A stretch of 64,000 nt of DNA from Granulicella sp. (lineage in GTDB: Bacteria; Acidobacteriota; Terriglobia; Terriglobales; Acidobacteriaceae): NCBI GenBank assembly GCA_027450185.1, contig DAIDKF010000001.1, positions 113,779 to 177,778 of the forward strand, written 5' to 3'. Position 1 is the stretch's first letter. The number at the start of each line of letters is the position of its first letter. Below are positions 27,937 through 35,486 of this stretch, piece by piece. Below the pieces are notes generated by a model, which saw nothing but the letters and a program-made list of their open reading frames with translations, was not told the origin of the DNA and searched no databases. The position numbers and the translations under genes were made by a program.

Positions 27937-28512
27937 CTACGCCCGTCCCGCAAACTCCCGGCTCTCGGTCGACACCTTCACTTTTTCGCCCTCTTTAATA
28001 AACAGCGGCACGCGAATCTCCAGACCTGTCTCCAGCTTCGCAATCTTGGTTCCGCTGCCACTTGACGTATCCCCACGCACCGCCGGCTCGGTGTACTTAA
28101 CATCCAGCTCCACAAAGATCGGCAGTTGCAGCCCAATCGGATTGCCGTTGTACTTGTGCATCTGAATCTGTGTTCCGTCGATCAGGAAATCCAGCGCTCC
28201 CGCCAGCATCTCGCCGCGCAGCGTCAGCGTCTCGTAGCTTTCCTGGTCCAGAAAGTACGATCCATCGTTGTCGCTATACAGATACGTTGCCGGCACCAGC
28301 ACCAGGTCCGGCTCCTTGAACTTGTCATCCGCCTTGAATGTCTTCTCAAAGACCGCACTGGTCAGCAGGTTGCGCATCTTCAACCGCACCAGCGTCTGTC
28401 CTCCGCGCGCGGTTGGCGTGCTGATGTCCGAATCCAGGCAGGCATACGGAGCATTCTCAAACTCAAACATCGTCTTGCGTTTCACATGAATCGCTTCAAT
28501 CAGTGCAGCCAT
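27937..28512 (-). CDS. Elongation factor P family protein, EfpL (YeiP)-like loop
   Basis: 191 residues, three-domain EF-P fold that relieves ribosome stalling at polyproline. KOW-like N-terminal domain (ALIEAIHVKRKTMFEFENAPY), the S1/OB middle domain starting LRGEMLAGALDFLIDGT, and the conserved C-terminal strands AKLETGLEIRVPLFIKEGEKVKVSTE ending REFAGRA. The loop that enters the peptidyl-transferase centre reads STPTARGGQTLVRLKMRN. Classical EF-P has PGKG there with a modified Lys, and the EarP type has SGRN with a rhamnosylated Arg. The PTARG loop is instead what E. coli EfpL/YeiP carries. Start set at ATG 28512; an upstream frame adds eight unconserved residues. It is divergent from the PabB-PabC gene. 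No EpmAB or EarP modifying enzyme is in the window. Confidence 0.85.
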   Translation of the reverse strand: MAALIEAIHVKRKTMFEFENAPYACLDSDISTPTARGGQTLVRLKMRNLLTSAVFEKTFKADDKFKEPDLVLVPATYLYSDNDGSYFLDQESYETLTLRGEMLAGALDFLIDGTQIQMHKYNGNPIGLQLPIFVELDVKYTEPAVRGDTSSGSGTKIAKLETGLEIRVPLFIKEGEKVKVSTESREFAGRA

Positions 28513-28647
28513 GAACTCCTCAAAGACGGTCCGCATCGAACGCCGTGCAGCCCCGATCTCAATCTCCTATCAAGTATATGGTGAGAGAGCATATCGGCCT
28601 CACCTCATCCGTCCCAGCAACTCTCCGTATGCGATCTCACCTCGAAG

Positions 28648-28667
28648 GGTGGGATTTTAGCCCCGCC
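28648..28667. repeat. Palindromic intergenic element, copy 2
   Basis: GGTGGGATTTTAGCCCCGCC lies in the divergent gap between the EF-P-like gene and the PabB-PabC start. It keeps GGnGGG at the left and CCCCGCC at the right of a central TTTAG, matching the better-preserved copy near 47.6 kb. Confidence 0.5.
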
Positions 28668-28784
28668 GTATGCTTGCCAAAAATCCGTGTGGTTATATCC
28701 GCTCAACGGTATGCCCGGCCTATCCAATTGCCCTTCGCGCTGCCATTGCCTCCATCCGCTGTCTCTGCAATCATCAGCCTTAGC

Positions 28785-30710
28785 ATGTCGCTCGCCAGTT
28801 CCACCCACCCTCGCGCCACGCATTGGGCTCCACTCCCGGCCTCCGCGCGCGCTCTCATCCAGCACACCCCCAGCTCCATCCTCCTCGAAACCTCTCGTTT
28901 CGACGCCGCCAACCAACACAGCTACATCTTTCTCCACCCCGTTCGCATCCTCATCGCTCACTCGCTCAACGATCTCCCCGAACTCTTCTACGCCATCGAA
29001 GCAACGCTTGCCAGCGGCCTGCACGTCGCCGGATTTCTCTCCTACGAAGCCGGCTATCACTTCGAGCAGGTCACCGCCAGCCTCTCCACTCCGCAGCCAC
29101 TTCCGCTCGCCTGGTTCGGTGTCTACGACGCACCCTGCATCTTCGATCACGCTCACGGCTGCTTTCATGGCCACACTCCTCTGCCGCATCACCCGCAGTA
29201 CGACGAGTCCGCCACTGCCGCAGTCCTCGATCAACCATCCCTCCGCATCTCCAGGGATGCCTACGTCGCCGGCATCGAAAAGATCAAAGACTACATCGCC
29301 GCAGGCGACACCTATCAGGTCAACTTCACCGACGCCGTCACCTTTCCCACGCAACTCCCCGCCTCTACTCTCTTCAACGCCTTATCCCGCCACCAGTCCG
29401 TCGCCTACGGAGCCTTTCTCAACGTAGCCGGCCATCACATCCTCTCCCTCTCCCCCGAACTCTTCTTCCGCGTCGACGCACACCCTGAAGCCAGCCAGAT
29501 CATCACTCGTCCCATGAAGGGCACCATGCCCCGGGGCCTTGACTCCTTCGAAGATGCCGACGCCATCCTCCGTCTTCAGCGCGACGCTAAAAATCGCAGC
29601 GAGCACGTCATGATCGTCGATCTCCTGCGCAACGATCTCGGCCGCATCTGCACCGCTGGCAGCGTCCACGTCCAGGACCTCTTCTCCGTCGAGCGCTACG
29701 AAACCCTCCTCCAGATGACCTCCACCATCTCTGGAACCCTTCTCCCCCACACCACCTTCTACAACATCTTTCGCGCCATGTTTCCCTGCGGCTCCATCAC
29801 CGGAGCCCCCAAGGTCCGCACCATGCAGATCATCCGCGAACTCGAACCTCATCCCCGCGGCATCTATACCGGAGCCATCGGCTTCATCGCCCCCAACCGC
29901 TCCGCCACCTTCAGCGTCGCCATCCGCACGCTTGTCCTCCACAACAACCACGCGCACATGGGTGTGGGCGGCGGCATCGTCGCCGACTCCCTCCCCGAAG
30001 ACGAGTACCGCGAGTGTCTCCTCAAGGCATCCTTCCTCACCCGTGTCCACCATCCCTTCGATCTCATCGAAACCATACTCTGGGACGGCGATTTTTTCCT
30101 TCTCTCCCTGCATCTTGACCGCCTCGAATCCTCCGCCCGCTACTTCAACTTCGTCTTCGACCGCGGCAATATTCAAGCCCAGCTCAACGACCTCGCGCTC
30201 ACCTTTAAAGCCGGAGACCGGCATCGCGTTCGTCAGCTCCTCCACCCCGACGGAACCCTCACCCTGACCCACTCTCCGCTGCTCGAAGAGCCCTCCACCA
30301 TCCGCGTCAAACTCTCACCGCACTCCACCTCCTCCACCGATCTCTTCCTCCGCCACAAGACCACCCACCGTCTGCTTTACGACCAGCAATATGCCGCCGC
30401 GCGGGCTGAAGGATTCGACGAGGTCCTCTTCCTCAACGAGCGCGGTGAACTCACCGAAGGCGCCATCAGCAACCTCTTCCTGGAGCAATCCGGCTGCCTC
30501 CTCACCCCGCCTCTCACCTCCGGCGTCCTGCCCGGCGTCATGCGCCGCCATCTCCTCGAAACTCATTCCACTGCACGCGAGCGCGTCCTCACCCTCGGCG
30601 ACCTCAGCACCGCCGACGCCATCTTTCTCTGCAACTCCGTCCGTGGCCTCCGCAACGTAACCTCCATCTCTCCGGCAGCCCCCATGCACGCTTCCCCACG
30701 AAGTGTGTAG
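28785..30710 (+). CDS. pabB: Fused aminodeoxychorismate synthase I - aminodeoxychorismate lyase (PabB-PabC)
   Basis: Makes p-aminobenzoate for folate: the PabB half aminates chorismate to aminodeoxychorismate, the PabC half eliminates pyruvate. 641 residues from the ATG at 28785. Chorismate-binding domain over about 20-400 with AGDTYQVNFTDAVTF, RPMKGTMPRG, DLLRNDLGRICTAGSV, and FPCGSITGAPKVRTM. A PLP fold-type IV domain over about 420-640 has SLHLDRLESSARYF, DEVLFLNERGELTEGAISNLF and PPLTSGVLPGVMRRHLLE. A longer frame is open upstream, but it crosses the palindromic element and has no similarity, so the internal ATG is preferred; its ribosome site is weak. The amidotransferase PabA is not adjacent. 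The fused form is common in several phyla. Confidence 0.9.
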   Translation: MSLASSTHPRATHWAPLPASARALIQHTPSSILLETSRFDAANQHSYIFLHPVRILIAHSLNDLPELFYAIEATLASGLHVAGFLSYEAGYHFEQVTASLSTPQPLPLAWFGVYDAPCIFDHAHGCFHGHTPLPHHPQYDESATAAVLDQPSLRISRDAYVAGIEKIKDYIAAGDTYQVNFTDAVTFPTQLPASTLFNALSRHQSVAYGAFLNVAGHHILSLSPELFFRVDAHPEASQIITRPMKGTMPRGLDSFEDADAILRLQRDAKNRSEHVMIVDLLRNDLGRICTAGSVHVQDLFSVERYETLLQMTSTISGTLLPHTTFYNIFRAMFPCGSITGAPKVRTMQIIRELEPHPRGIYTGAIGFIAPNRSATFSVAIRTLVLHNNHAHMGVGGGIVADSLPEDEYRECLLKASFLTRVHHPFDLIETILWDGDFFLLSLHLDRLESSARYFNFVFDRGNIQAQLNDLALTFKAGDRHRVRQLLHPDGTLTLTHSPLLEEPSTIRVKLSPHSTSSTDLFLRHKTTHRLLYDQQYAAARAEGFDEVLFLNERGELTEGAISNLFLEQSGCLLTPPLTSGVLPGVMRRHLLETHSTARERVLTLGDLSTADAIFLCNSVRGLRNVTSISPAAPMHASPRSV

Positions 30711-30731
30711 ACTAGGCACGCAGCAAAGGTG

Positions 30732-30744
30732 CAGGTCAGACCAC
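30732..30744. promoter_or_regulatory. Candidate FadR-family operator (site 1), upstream of its own regulator gene
   Basis: CAGGTCAGACCAC, core inverted repeat GGT-CAG-ACC at 30734-30742. It matches the two other sites at 33999 and 36912 (GTGGTnnGACCAC family) in 11 of 13 positions and lies about 110 bp before the regulator start. TGGTnnnACCA-type sites are typical of UxuR/ExuR and other FCD-type GntR repressors. Confidence 0.5.
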
Positions 30745-30852
30745 ATGCCAACACCGCAAGTCCGGCATGGAAGCCTTTCCGTTGGCCATCTCAACCTCCG
30801 CTGCGAATGTCATCTTGACCTGAAATCCCCAAGCAGCGAGGCGCATGACACC

Positions 30853-31608
30853 ATGCCAGCGACGAAACAGAAATCTCCCGACAGCCATCGCACCATGCAA
30901 GTGGTCAACCACATCCGCACCCTCCTCGAGAACGGAACCCTGCAACCCGGTGACAAGATCCCTCCCGAGCGTGAGTTTGCCACCTCGCTCAAGATCAGCC
31001 GCGCCAGCCTCCGCACCGGCATCAACTATCTCGCTGCCATGGGCATCATCAAAGTCCGTCATGGCGTTGGCACCTTCGTCGCAGACGGCCCTGCGGAGTT
31101 CGACAAAGCCTCCCTCAGCATCATGGGCGCGCTCCACGGCTTCCTTCCCTGGCAGATGTTCGAAGCCCGCCTCATCCTTGAAAGCCATCTCGCCGAACTC
31201 GCCGCCGAACGCAGCCAGCAGAAGCACCACGCCGCCCTCTCTGAAGAGGTTGCCGAGATGTTCGCCGCGCTCGACAGTCCATCCGAGTACCTCGTCCACG
31301 ACATCATCTTCCACCGCATCATCTCCCAGGCCTCTGGCAATCCCATCCTCGCCGCTCTCATGGAGACCGTAACCTCCGCGCTCTACGAAGACCGCCGCAA
31401 GACCGTCGAGCACTCCGTCGATCTCCGTGAGTCCGCCGAGATGCATCGCGCCCTCTATCGCGCCATCCGCGACCGCAAGCCACAGGAGGCCCGCAAGCTC
31501 ATGGAGCAGCATCTCCGCATGGCCGAGACCGCGCAGGACAGGGAGCGCACTCACAAGCTCAAATCCGTCTCCGCCGCTGCCCGGCCAAAGAAGTCCGTAC
31601 GCCGCTAA
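30853..31608 (+). CDS. FadR/UxuR-type (GntR, FCD) transcriptional regulator
   Basis: 251 residues. The N-terminal winged helix of the GntR superfamily spans about residues 15-85: TLQPGDKIPPEREFATSLKIS, ISRASLRTGINYLAAMGII and the wing VRHGVGTFV. The C-terminal all-helical FCD effector domain includes FEARLILESHLAELAAER, a metal-ligand pattern with Asp/His in YLVHDIIFHRIISQASGNP, and HRALYRAIRDRKPQEARKLMEQHL. FCD-GntR proteins such as UxuR/ExuR respond to sugar acids. The gene sits directly before two pectinase genes and close to uronate isomerase, which supports a galacturonate-pathway repressor. Start at ATG 30853; a longer open frame to 30703 carries no domain and contains the operator-like site. 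Same strand as, and 23 bp before, the pectinase fusion. Confidence 0.9.
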   Translation: MPATKQKSPDSHRTMQVVNHIRTLLENGTLQPGDKIPPEREFATSLKISRASLRTGINYLAAMGIIKVRHGVGTFVADGPAEFDKASLSIMGALHGFLPWQMFEARLILESHLAELAAERSQQKHHAALSEEVAEMFAALDSPSEYLVHDIIFHRIISQASGNPILAALMETVTSALYEDRRKTVEHSVDLRESAEMHRALYRAIRDRKPQEARKLMEQHLRMAETAQDRERTHKLKSVSAAARPKKSVRR

Positions 31609-31631
31609 CCCGCATCCCCATTGGAGAATCC

Positions 31632-33986
31632 ATGCACTCCCTGAAGCTCTCTGCCTCTCTCGCAGCCGCTCTGCTCGCCTCCGCAACCCTCTTCGCGCAG
31701 GACTCCCGCACCGTCACCGAGCCGCACATCCCTCCTGCCTGCACCACGCTTGTGGCCACCATCGCCGCGCCCCACGGCGAACTCCCCGCCGCCGCAGAAG
31801 CCTCCCTCGACACCGCGCGCATCCAGTCCGCTCTCGATCACTGCACCCTCAACCACGCCGTAGTCCTGCGCGCTGATGGCCCACGCAGCGTCTTTCTCAC
31901 CGGCCCGCTCACTCTCCGCTCCAACGTCACGCTCGTCGTCGACGCCAACACCGCCCTCGTCGCCTCCCGCGATCCTCGCGTCTTTGACATCGCTCCCGGC
32001 ACCTGCGGCATCGTCAGCGACCGCGGCCACGGCTGCCGGCCTCTCATCACCGGCGACAACATCGTTAACAGCGGCATCATGGGCGCGGGTTCCATCGACG
32101 GCCGCGGCGGCGCCAAACTCCTCGGCCAGAACGTCACCTGGTGGGACCTCGCTCACACCGCCAAGATCACCGACAAGAATCAAAGTGTCCCCTGGCTCAT
32201 CGTCCTCCGTCACGCTGACAACTTCACTCTCTACAACATCACTCTCCGCAACTCGCCCGGCTTCCACGTCGCCGTCAACAGCACCGACGGCTTCACCGCC
32301 TGGGGCGTCCGCATCATGACCCCCAGGACCGCGCGCAACACTGATGGCATCGACCCCGGTTCCTCGCGCAACATCACCATCACCCACAGCTTCATCCACG
32401 CCGGTGATGACGACGTCGCCGTCAAGTCCAGCATGGCCGGCCCCTCCACCAACATCTCCATCCTGCACAACCACTTCTACACCGGCCACGGCATGTCCAT
32501 CGGCAGCGGCACCAACGGCGGCGTCTCTCACATGCTCGTCGACGACCTCACCATCGATGGCGCCGACAACGGCATTCGCATCAAGTCCGATCGCAGTCGC
32601 GGCGGCCTCGTCCATGACATCACCTACCGCAACGTCTGCATCCGCGACACCAGAAATCCCCTCTTCTTCACCCCGCTTTACACCACCTTCACCGGCGACC
32701 AACTCCCCGTCTATCGCGACATCACGCTCGACAACATCCACATCCTCACCCCCGGAACCTACACCTTCCTCGGCTTGGACGCGCAGCACAAACTCGGTCT
32801 CACCCTCAGCAACGTCTTCGCCGACGGTCAATCCATCTCCCACATCACCGCCAGGGACGCGGACTTTACTCTCGGCCCCAACCTCGGCAACCTCTCGCCC
32901 TCCGGCGGCGACGTCTCCGTCCAGCAAGCTCCCAACTCTCATCCCGGAACGCCGCTGGCCTGCGCAGCCCGCTTCGTGCCCTTCCCCGATCTCTCCACCG
33001 CTCCCGAGATGGCGGGCATCGTCCCGCCTGAGGACCACACCCTCTACGTCGCCTCCGACGGCACCGGCGACTTCTACTCCATCCAGCGCGCTCTCGACGC
33101 CGCGCCCACCGCCGGCGGAGCCCTCGTTCTCGTCGCCCCCGGCACCTACCGCGAAGTGCTCACCATCGACAAGCCCAACATCATCCTCCGCAGCGCCAAC
33201 CCCGACGCCTCCAGGACCATCGTCGTCATGGGCAACAGCGCAGGCGCCGCCGGAGGAACCCTCCACTCTGCCACCGTCAACGTCACCGCCGACAACTTCT
33301 CCGCAGAAAACGTCACCTTCCAGAACGACTTCAACGCCACGCATCCGCAACTCCCGCAGGGCTCGCAGGCCCTCGCCCTCATGGTTACCGGCGACCGCGC
33401 CGTCTTCCACAACGTCCATCTGCTCGGCAATCAGGACACCCTCTACGCAGGCAGTCGCAACTGTTCCACCGCGGGTCCGCAGTGCCAACCCTCGCGCCAG
33501 TATTTCTCCCACTGCCTCATCGCCGGCAACGTCGACTTCATCTTTGGCGACGCCAAGGCCGTCTTCTCGCACTGCGAGATCCACAGCACCCCACACTCTG
33601 AAGGCTTCCTCACCGCGCAGTCCAGGCACTTTCCATCTCAGGACTCCGGCTTCGTCTTCGACCACTGCACTCTAACTGCCGACCCTGGCGTCACCAACGT
33701 CTACCTCGGACGGCCCTGGCGTCCCTATGCCACGGTCGTCTATCTCAACACCGAGATGGGCGCGCAGATCAACCCCGCTGGCTGGCGAGAGTGGCACCCC
33801 GGCGAAACCAACTCCCTCGCCACCGCCTTCTACGCAGAGTTCAACTCCACCGGCCCCGGAGCCAGCTCCTCCGCGCGCGACCCCCACACCCACCTCCTCA
33901 CCGCCCGGCAATCCCAACCCTTCCAACCCTCTGTCTTCCTTCGCGGCCCCGATAACTGGACCCCTGACCAATCTGCACAACGCTGA
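31632..33986 (+). CDS. Bifunctional secreted pectinase: GH28 polygalacturonase fused to CE8 pectinesterase
   Basis: 784 residues with signal peptide (SLAAALLASATLFAQ). Residues about 40-445 form a right-handed beta-helix of family GH28: NTDGIDPG (Asp238, Asp241), GDDD (Asp259-261), GHGMSIGS (His286) and IRIKS, i.e. all four family motifs with the catalytic acids and His. Residues about 468-770 form a second beta-helix of family CE8: LLGNQDT (Asp602), GNVDFIFGD (Asp635), YLGRPWRPY (Arg694), the pectin methylesterase catalytic set. One chain therefore demethylates homogalacturonan and hydrolyses the exposed backbone, presumably in the periplasm or outside. It follows the FadR-type gene by 23 bp and is probably co-transcribed with it; a second GH28 gene follows after an operator-like palindrome. 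Confidence 0.93.
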   Translation: MHSLKLSASLAAALLASATLFAQDSRTVTEPHIPPACTTLVATIAAPHGELPAAAEASLDTARIQSALDHCTLNHAVVLRADGPRSVFLTGPLTLRSNVTLVVDANTALVASRDPRVFDIAPGTCGIVSDRGHGCRPLITGDNIVNSGIMGAGSIDGRGGAKLLGQNVTWWDLAHTAKITDKNQSVPWLIVLRHADNFTLYNITLRNSPGFHVAVNSTDGFTAWGVRIMTPRTARNTDGIDPGSSRNITITHSFIHAGDDDVAVKSSMAGPSTNISILHNHFYTGHGMSIGSGTNGGVSHMLVDDLTIDGADNGIRIKSDRSRGGLVHDITYRNVCIRDTRNPLFFTPLYTTFTGDQLPVYRDITLDNIHILTPGTYTFLGLDAQHKLGLTLSNVFADGQSISHITARDADFTLGPNLGNLSPSGGDVSVQQAPNSHPGTPLACAARFVPFPDLSTAPEMAGIVPPEDHTLYVASDGTGDFYSIQRALDAAPTAGGALVLVAPGTYREVLTIDKPNIILRSANPDASRTIVVMGNSAGAAGGTLHSATVNVTADNFSAENVTFQNDFNATHPQLPQGSQALALMVTGDRAVFHNVHLLGNQDTLYAGSRNCSTAGPQCQPSRQYFSHCLIAGNVDFIFGDAKAVFSHCEIHSTPHSEGFLTAQSRHFPSQDSGFVFDHCTLTADPGVTNVYLGRPWRPYATVVYLNTEMGAQINPAGWREWHPGETNSLATAFYAEFNSTGPGASSSARDPHTHLLTARQSQPFQPSVFLRGPDNWTPDQSAQR

Positions 33987-33998
33987 ATCGCACTCGCT

Positions 33999-34013
33999 AG
34001 TGGTATGACCACT
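33999..34013. promoter_or_regulatory. Candidate FadR-family operator (site 2), upstream of polygalacturonase
   Basis: AGTGGTATGACCACT: perfect 6-bp arms with a 3-bp centre, 57 bp before the start of the GH28 gene. A TATGAT at 34018-34023 could be a -10 element, in which case the palindrome covers the -35 position as a repressor site would. E. coli UxuR/ExuR operators share the TGGTATACCA-like core. Confidence 0.6.
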
Positions 34014-34069
34014 GTCGTATGATGATCTGCGAACGTCACCTTCCCGATCGAGGCCCCTTCGTGATCTAC

Positions 34070-35332
34070 ATGCGCTCAACGTCCCTCAGCCTGCTCGCCG
34101 CGCTTACCCTTGCCGCTTCTTTAGCCCACGCAGAAACCACCTGCAATGTCCACGCATACGGTGCCAAAGCCGACGGCGCAACCAAGGACACTCACGCCAT
34201 TCAGTCCGCCATCGACGCCTGCGAGCAGAAGGGCGGCGGCACGGTTCTGCTCACCTCGGGCACCTACATCAGCGCCCCCATCCTGCTCAAGAGCAACATC
34301 ACCCTGCATCTCGACAAAGGAGCCACTCTCCTCGGCTCTCCCGATCACGCCGACTACCCGGCCAAGACCGAGTTCCGCGAGCCCGGCATCCAGGCCCTCG
34401 TCAGCGCCGTCAACGCCACCAACGTCTCCATCACCGGCGAGGGCGTCATCGACGGGGCAGGGGATAGCTGGTGGCAGATGGCCCGCGCCTACAAGGATCA
34501 CGGTGTCATGGGCTTTGACCATCCCCGTCCCCGCCTGGTCGTCTTCGACCACTGCAAGCACGTGCTCGTCGAGGGCGTCACCCTCCAGAACTCCCCCATG
34601 TGGCAGCTCGTCCCCTACTACACCGACGACATCGTCATCCGCAACATCAAGGTCCTCGCTCCTCCCCACTCCCCCAACACCGACGCCGTCGACCCCTTCT
34701 CCTCCTCCAACATCGTCATCGACCACCTCTACGCTGACGTCGGCGACGACGACATCGCCATCAAATCCGGCCCCGCCAACTCCCCTGGCCCCGACGCTCC
34801 CAGCCGCAACATCACCATCACCGACTGCACCTTCCTCCACGGCCACGGCCTCTCCATCGGCAGCGAGATCGCCGGCGGCGCCCAGAACGTCCGCGCCGAG
34901 CGCATCCACTTCACCGGCACCGACAACGGTATCCGCGTCAAAGCCAACCGCGACCGCGGCAGCGATGTCAGCCACCTCTCTTTCAAAGACATCGACATGA
35001 AGGATGTCAGGAACGCCCTCATCATCAGCGAGTACTACCCCAACATCCTCCCCTCCGAGGACCCAACACCCCGGCCCATCACCCGCCTCACCCCATACTT
35101 CCACGACATCACCATCGAGAACGTGACCGCCACCGGAAGCGCCTCAGCCGGGGCCATCGTTGGCCTCCCCGAAGCCCCCATCGCCAACGTGCTCCTGCGC
35201 AACGTTCATCTCAGCGCGCAGCGTGGTCTTACCATTGCCTACGCTACAGTCACCGGCAGCGAAGTGAAAGTTGAGGCCGCCCAGGGTCAACCCATCACCC
35301 AGCAGGCAGGAGCCAAAGTCGCGCTTCAGTAG
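34070..35332 (+). CDS. Secreted GH28 polygalacturonase
   Basis: 420 residues from the ATG at 34070, with signal peptide STSLSLLAALTLAASLAHA. Single parallel beta-helix domain starting with the typical VHAYGAKADGATKDTHAIQSAI. Catalytic motifs: NTDAVDP (Asp205, Asp208), GDDD (Asp226-228), GHGLSIGS (His259), and IRVKANRDRG. It hydrolyses alpha-1,4 bonds of polygalacturonate; exo or endo mode is not decidable by eye. The start is the one giving a clean signal peptide; a frame 17 codons longer is open but contains the promoter region. The upstream palindrome suggests the same FadR-type control as the pectinase fusion and uronate isomerase. It converges with uxaC across a strong hairpin. Confidence 0.93.
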   Translation: MRSTSLSLLAALTLAASLAHAETTCNVHAYGAKADGATKDTHAIQSAIDACEQKGGGTVLLTSGTYISAPILLKSNITLHLDKGATLLGSPDHADYPAKTEFREPGIQALVSAVNATNVSITGEGVIDGAGDSWWQMARAYKDHGVMGFDHPRPRLVVFDHCKHVLVEGVTLQNSPMWQLVPYYTDDIVIRNIKVLAPPHSPNTDAVDPFSSSNIVIDHLYADVGDDDIAIKSGPANSPGPDAPSRNITITDCTFLHGHGLSIGSEIAGGAQNVRAERIHFTGTDNGIRVKANRDRGSDVSHLSFKDIDMKDVRNALIISEYYPNILPSEDPTPRPITRLTPYFHDITIENVTATGSASAGAIVGLPEAPIANVLLRNVHLSAQRGLTIAYATVTGSEVKVEAAQGQPITQQAGAKVALQ

Positions 35333-35370
35333 CGCAGTCTCCTGATCGTGATACCTCAACCCTTGTTATC

Positions 35371-35412
35371 TCTTCGCTACGCCAAACGGTTTATCGTTTG
35401 GCGTAGCGAAGA
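35371..35412. terminator. Perfect 18-bp inverted repeat between convergent GH28 and uxaC
   Basis: Arms at 35371-35388 and 35395-35412 are exactly complementary over 18 bp around a 6-nt loop (GTTTAT). The left arm starts TCTTCGCTACGCC. No U-tract follows on either side, so it is not a textbook intrinsic terminator, but its position in a convergent gap fits a bidirectional transcript end or RNA-stability hairpin. Confidence 0.65.
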
Positions 35413-35450
35413 ACATTGAAACCCGCGCCCGTTGCAGCTTTTGTTTCAGA

Positions 35451-35475
35451 GGTGGTTCAGCACTTCAGTCCCGCC
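35451..35475. repeat. Palindromic intergenic element, copy 3 (degenerate)
   Basis: GGTGG at 35451 and the string CACTTCAGTCCCGCC ending at 35475 match the element family (GGnGG - CTTCAG - CCCGCC). It ends 12 bp before the uxaC stop codon and is followed by a small GTAGG/CCTAC hairpin running over that stop. Confidence 0.4.
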
Positions 35476-35486
35476 GTAGGCCGAAC

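Noticed and set aside
31605..33665. Antisense 686-codon open frame opposite the pectinase fusion
   Set aside because: Asp/Gly/Val-rich shadow without domains; all GH28 and CE8 motifs are on the plus strand.
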